Below are positions 61,782 through 64,000 of a DNA stretch of 64,000 nucleotides, piece by piece. The stretch is from DATJLY01 sp963729295 (GTDB lineage: Bacteria; Pseudomonadota; Alphaproteobacteria; ATCC43930; CGMCC-115725), in contig CAVSNJ010000025.1 of the NCBI GenBank assembly GCA_963729295.1, positions 310,001 through 374,000 on the forward strand, written 5' to 3'. A program made the position numbers and the translations under genes. Below the pieces are notes generated by a model that was not told where the DNA came from, did not search any database, and saw only the letters and a program-made list of their open reading frames with translations. How positions within the stretch are numbered: position 1 is the stretch's first letter; every line of letters begins with the position of its first letter.

Positions 61782-61870
61782 GGCGCCCGGTCAGGGGGGA
61801 TGACCGGGCGCCGGAAGTCCCCGCGGAGGGGGAGCCCGGCACGGAGGCCAGGCCGCCGGCTGGGCCGGCC
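61782..61870 (+). ncRNA. Structured 3' region or small RNA candidate
   Basis: A perfect hairpin, GGCGCCCGGTCA and its complement around GGGGGGA (61782-61812), is followed by TCCCC-GCGGAG-GGGGA (61818-61833) and a GC-rich third fold, then TTCTTGG. It sits in the 190-base gap between convergent patatin and hydrolase genes. It may be a leaderless terminator or a small RNA; no family matched by memory. Open G loops could pair with ribosome-free CU-rich mRNA. Confidence 0.35.
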
Positions 61871-61952
61871 GCTTCTTGGAAAATAATTAGGAAGCGCCCG
61901 GCATCGCCAAAACCCAGGTAAATGCATGGCGGGTCAGCGCCTCGGGCATGGA

Positions 61953-62873
61953 TTACGCGCCGAGGCTGTCCCGCACCAGTTCGGCGCAGCGCCGAGGTTG
62001 CTCCGAAATGAGCAGGTGGCCCGCGCCGCGCATTTGCACGAGACGCGCCTTGGGCATCAGCGCCGCCATTTCCGGCAGCGCGCTCGACACCCAGTCGTTG
62101 TCCGGCATCGCCGGATCGCCGCCGATTAAGGTTACCGCGCGCGCGATCGCCGAAAGGCGCTGCCACGTGTCGGCGTCCGACTGGCTGCGAAAAATGAAGC
62201 TCTCGATCGCGGGCGGACAGCAGAGACGGAAACCGTTCCCGCTGGGGCGCAAGCTCGCGCGACAATGCGCCTCGAGCATGGCGGGATCGAAGCGCGCGAA
62301 CATGCCTCGCCCTTTCAAGCGCGCGGCGAGCGCCGCGGGGCTGGCCCACTCGGCGCGGCGTTTCAGCGTGCCCACGACGAGGCGCTCCTGCTTCTCGACC
62401 GCCTCGGCGCGCGCGGCGGTTCCGGGCGGCGGAAAGATCGGCGGCTCGAACGCGACGAAGGCGCGCCACGCCGGAGCGCGGCCCAACACGAGAAGGCGCA
62501 GCGCCGACGCGGCGCCGAGCGAATGGCCGACATAGGACAATTCGCCCGTCCCCGCTTCGGCGGCGACGCGGCGAGTCAGATGCACAAGGTCATCGGCGAT
62601 GCGATCGACGGCAAAGACGGTCTCGATGGGCCCGTCGGGCCAAGTCGATCCGCCGTGTCCGCGCGCGTCGAACGCGAACACCTGCGCGTCCGCCGCAAGC
62701 AGGTCGAGCCACGGCGCATAGGATCCCGCCGCCATGCCGTTCGCGTGGCCGAAGAGAAGCGCCGGCGCATCCTTCGGTCCGCCGATGCGATAGACCGGCA
62801 GCACCGCGCCATCCGGCATCGCGACGTCGATGACGGCATCGGCCGATGGGAGCGAGCGGAAGGCGGTATTCAT
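61953..62873 (-). CDS. Alpha/beta-hydrolase
   Basis: A 306-residue hydrolase. FGHANGMAAGS holds the oxyanion region, the nucleophile Ser is in YVGHSLGAASAL, the acid is probably Asp in IGGDPAMPDND and the catalytic His in MRGAGHLLISEQP. The fold is like haloalkane dehalogenase/esterase groups. Start ATG 62873 is on the conserved MNTAFRSLPSAD. Substrate undefined. It is divergent from a MarR regulator 35 bases away. Confidence 0.9.
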   Translation of the reverse strand: MNTAFRSLPSADAVIDVAMPDGAVLPVYRIGGPKDAPALLFGHANGMAAGSYAPWLDLLAADAQVFAFDARGHGGSTWPDGPIETVFAVDRIADDLVHLTRRVAAEAGTGELSYVGHSLGAASALRLLVLGRAPAWRAFVAFEPPIFPPPGTAARAEAVEKQERLVVGTLKRRAEWASPAALAARLKGRGMFARFDPAMLEAHCRASLRPSGNGFRLCCPPAIESFIFRSQSDADTWQRLSAIARAVTLIGGDPAMPDNDWVSSALPEMAALMPKARLVQMRGAGHLLISEQPRRCAELVRDSLGA

Positions 62874-62908
62874 GACCCGGGGCGCGCAGCGCCGCTATAC
62901 TGGCGGCG

Positions 62909-63385
62909 ATGACGAGCGAGCTGCCTCTCAGCGCAAGCGACAAGCCGGCCAAGGCGCGCGCCATGCGCCTCGGATTTTTGGACACGCTCATCGGCTATCA
63001 TTTGCGCCGCGCGCAGGTGGGATTGTTCCAGCATTTCGCCCGCACCGTCGGCCGCGCCGGAGTGACGCCGGGCCAGCTCGGCGTCGTCGCCATGATCGGC
63101 GCCAATCCCGGCTTGAGCCAGACCCGGCTCGGCCGTGCGCTCGGCATCGACCGCTCGACCATGGTCGCGGTGATCGACGCGCTCGAGAAGCGCGGGCTCG
63201 TGGTGCGCGAGGTCTCGCCCAACGACCGCCGCTCGCACGCGCTGCGCCTTTCGGGCAAGGGCACGGAGCTGATGGGCCGGCTCGAGGATGCGGCGCGCGC
63301 GCACGAAAGCGACTGGGCCGGAAACCTTTCCGACGCCGAGCGCCGCCAGCTCATCGAGCTGTTGCGGCGGCTCGTCGCCGAATAG
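62909..63385 (+). CDS. MarR-family transcriptional regulator
   Basis: A 158-residue regulator. The winged helix has LGVVAMIGANPGLSQTRLGRALGIDRSTMVAVIDALEKRGLV and the wing REVSPNDRRSHALRLSGKG, a textbook MarR core. It is divergent from the hydrolase gene and may control it in response to a phenolic or similar ligand. No obvious long operator palindrome is visible in the 35-base gap. Confidence 0.93.
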   Translation: MTSELPLSASDKPAKARAMRLGFLDTLIGYHLRRAQVGLFQHFARTVGRAGVTPGQLGVVAMIGANPGLSQTRLGRALGIDRSTMVAVIDALEKRGLVVREVSPNDRRSHALRLSGKGTELMGRLEDAARAHESDWAGNLSDAERRQLIELLRRLVAE

Positions 63386-63390
63386 GCGCA

Positions 63391-64000
63391 TCACTTGCCG
63401 TCGAGCTCCCACAGCCGGTCCTTGAGCTTGAATCCCTCGGGGCCTGCGTCGAACACGTAGAACTGGATGCGTCGGTCGGTCTCGTCGCCGGTCCAGTTGG
63501 TGCCGATGAAAAGTTCCCCTTTCTGGCTGCCGTTGCTGACGGTGGCGATGCAGTTGGTCAAGATGCCCGAGCCGATACCGTTGGCGGCCATGTCGAGGAT
63601 GTTGAAATCGGGCTCGCGGTAGAAGGACGTGCGGAAGCTGATGCCGATGTGGAGCTCCTGCGTCGCGAGATCGCGATAATCGGGATCGGTGCAGCCGCCC
63701 GCCGTATCGACGAGCGAGAAGGTGCCGTCCTCACCCGGAGGATGGTACAGCGTCCTGAGGCTCGTCGCGCGCGCCGCGGCCTCGTCGTCGGTCGTGGCGT
63801 GCAGCTCGATATCGAACGTCTGGCTCGCCGCGCGCCAGCGCGCGGTGAAGGTGACCGGCACATCGTTGTCGCGATAATGGCCGATCCCGGTACAGATACG
63901 CGCCTCGTCGCTCGAGGACTGATCGGCGACGATGGCGCTCACCGAGAGCAGCGGCGCGCCGTCGTGAACGCTCGACGGGTCGTTCTGCACCACCGGCAGG
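63391..64000 (-). CDS. Hypothetical protein, 5' end outside window
   Basis: At least 203 residues, reading through the window edge. Beta-rich, with RYHDND-like polar loops, FTARWRAASQTFDIELHATT and FRTSFYREPDFNILDM. No family recognised. It ends five bases after the convergent MarR gene. No signal peptide can be judged because the N-terminus is missing. Confidence 0.6.
   Translation of the reverse strand, partial: LPVVQNDPSSVHDGAPLLSVSAIVADQSSSDEARICTGIGHYRDNDVPVTFTARWRAASQTFDIELHATTDDEAAARATSLRTLYHPPGEDGTFSLVDTAGGCTDPDYRDLATQELHIGISFRTSFYREPDFNILDMAANGIGSGILTNCIATVSNGSQKGELFIGTNWTGDETDRRIQFYVFDAGPEGFKLKDRLWELDGK

Noticed and set aside
1..64000. tRNA, rRNA, CRISPR arrays, integrases or prophage
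   Set aside because: I looked for regularly spaced repeats, cloverleaf-like folds and transposase or integrase motifs in all gaps and saw none.

Overview
The window is high-GC chromosomal DNA from a free-living, metabolically versatile alphaproteobacterium, most likely Rhodospirillales-like. The two-domain cold-shock protein, the RpoH with a QKKLFFNLRK box, the CenR-like orphan regulator, MHYT kinase and many CoA/aromatic catabolic genes support this. That is a family-level inference; no rRNA or taxonomic marker is present. I see no tRNA, rRNA, CRISPR array, transposase or phage gene.

Layout. 1-5.5 kb: gltB (3' end outside the window), a double cold-shock protein, a lone receiver domain and an isocitrate-lyase-family lyase. 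5.5-10.0 kb: a sodium:solute symporter with its DUF3311 partner, a luciferase-like flavin oxidoreductase and an Fsr-type MFS exporter. 10.2-22.9 kb: a divergent uptake and methyl-transfer cluster. A complete Liv-type ABC importer (livH, M, G, F), a core-MetE methyltransferase and a bicupin run leftward; two paralogous substrate-binding proteins and a second core-MetE run rightward. A gentisate-dioxygenase-like bicupin, a quinone-oxidoreductase-like enzyme and an FAD oxidoreductase follow. 23-40.5 kb: an aromatic/CoA-thioester catabolic island with an acyl-activating enzyme fused to ACP and PlsC domains, a hydroxycinnamoyl-CoA hydratase/lyase-like enzyme, acyl-CoA dehydrogenase, ADP-forming CoA ligase, FAH-fold hydrolase, class III CoA transferase, flavin hydroxylase, two class II aldolases/decarboxylases, a TPP enzyme, an HpcH/HpaI aldolase, a LigJ-type 4-oxalomesaconate hydratase and another ABC substrate-binding protein. 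No ring-cleavage dioxygenase other than the gentisate-type cupin is visible. 40.8-47.1 kb: RidA, a gutted substrate-binding pseudogene, an MHYT-domain histidine kinase, the one-carbon pair 5-FCL/fhs and a second flavin hydroxylase. 47.5-55.4 kb: housekeeping genes (PBP1A, an ArsB/NhaD-like transporter, rpoH, ribA, cenR). 55.5-64 kb: GNAT, a CoA-binding synthetase half, xthA, a PaaA-like diiron protein with an unknown partner, SDR, patatin, alpha/beta hydrolase, MarR and an incomplete gene at the edge.

The main unexplained signal is a roughly 134 bp interspersed repeat made of two large hairpins. It occurs four times (10.07, 40.71, 43.35 and 55.37 kb), always at gene 3' ends, and in three cases its terminal TAG is the stop codon of the adjacent gene. 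A second, REP/BIME-like hairpin pair lies at 36.2 kb. Two gene remnants (an SDR tail at 23.2 kb and a substrate-binding protein at 41.3 kb) show that the catabolic island has been rearranged.

Functionally, the importers and their binding proteins probably bring in small carboxylates, amides or aromatic acids. The CoA ligases and CoA transferase activate them, the flavin hydroxylases, hydratases and aldolases break them down, and the core-MetE proteins may remove or transfer methyl groups. Substrates cannot be read from the sequence.
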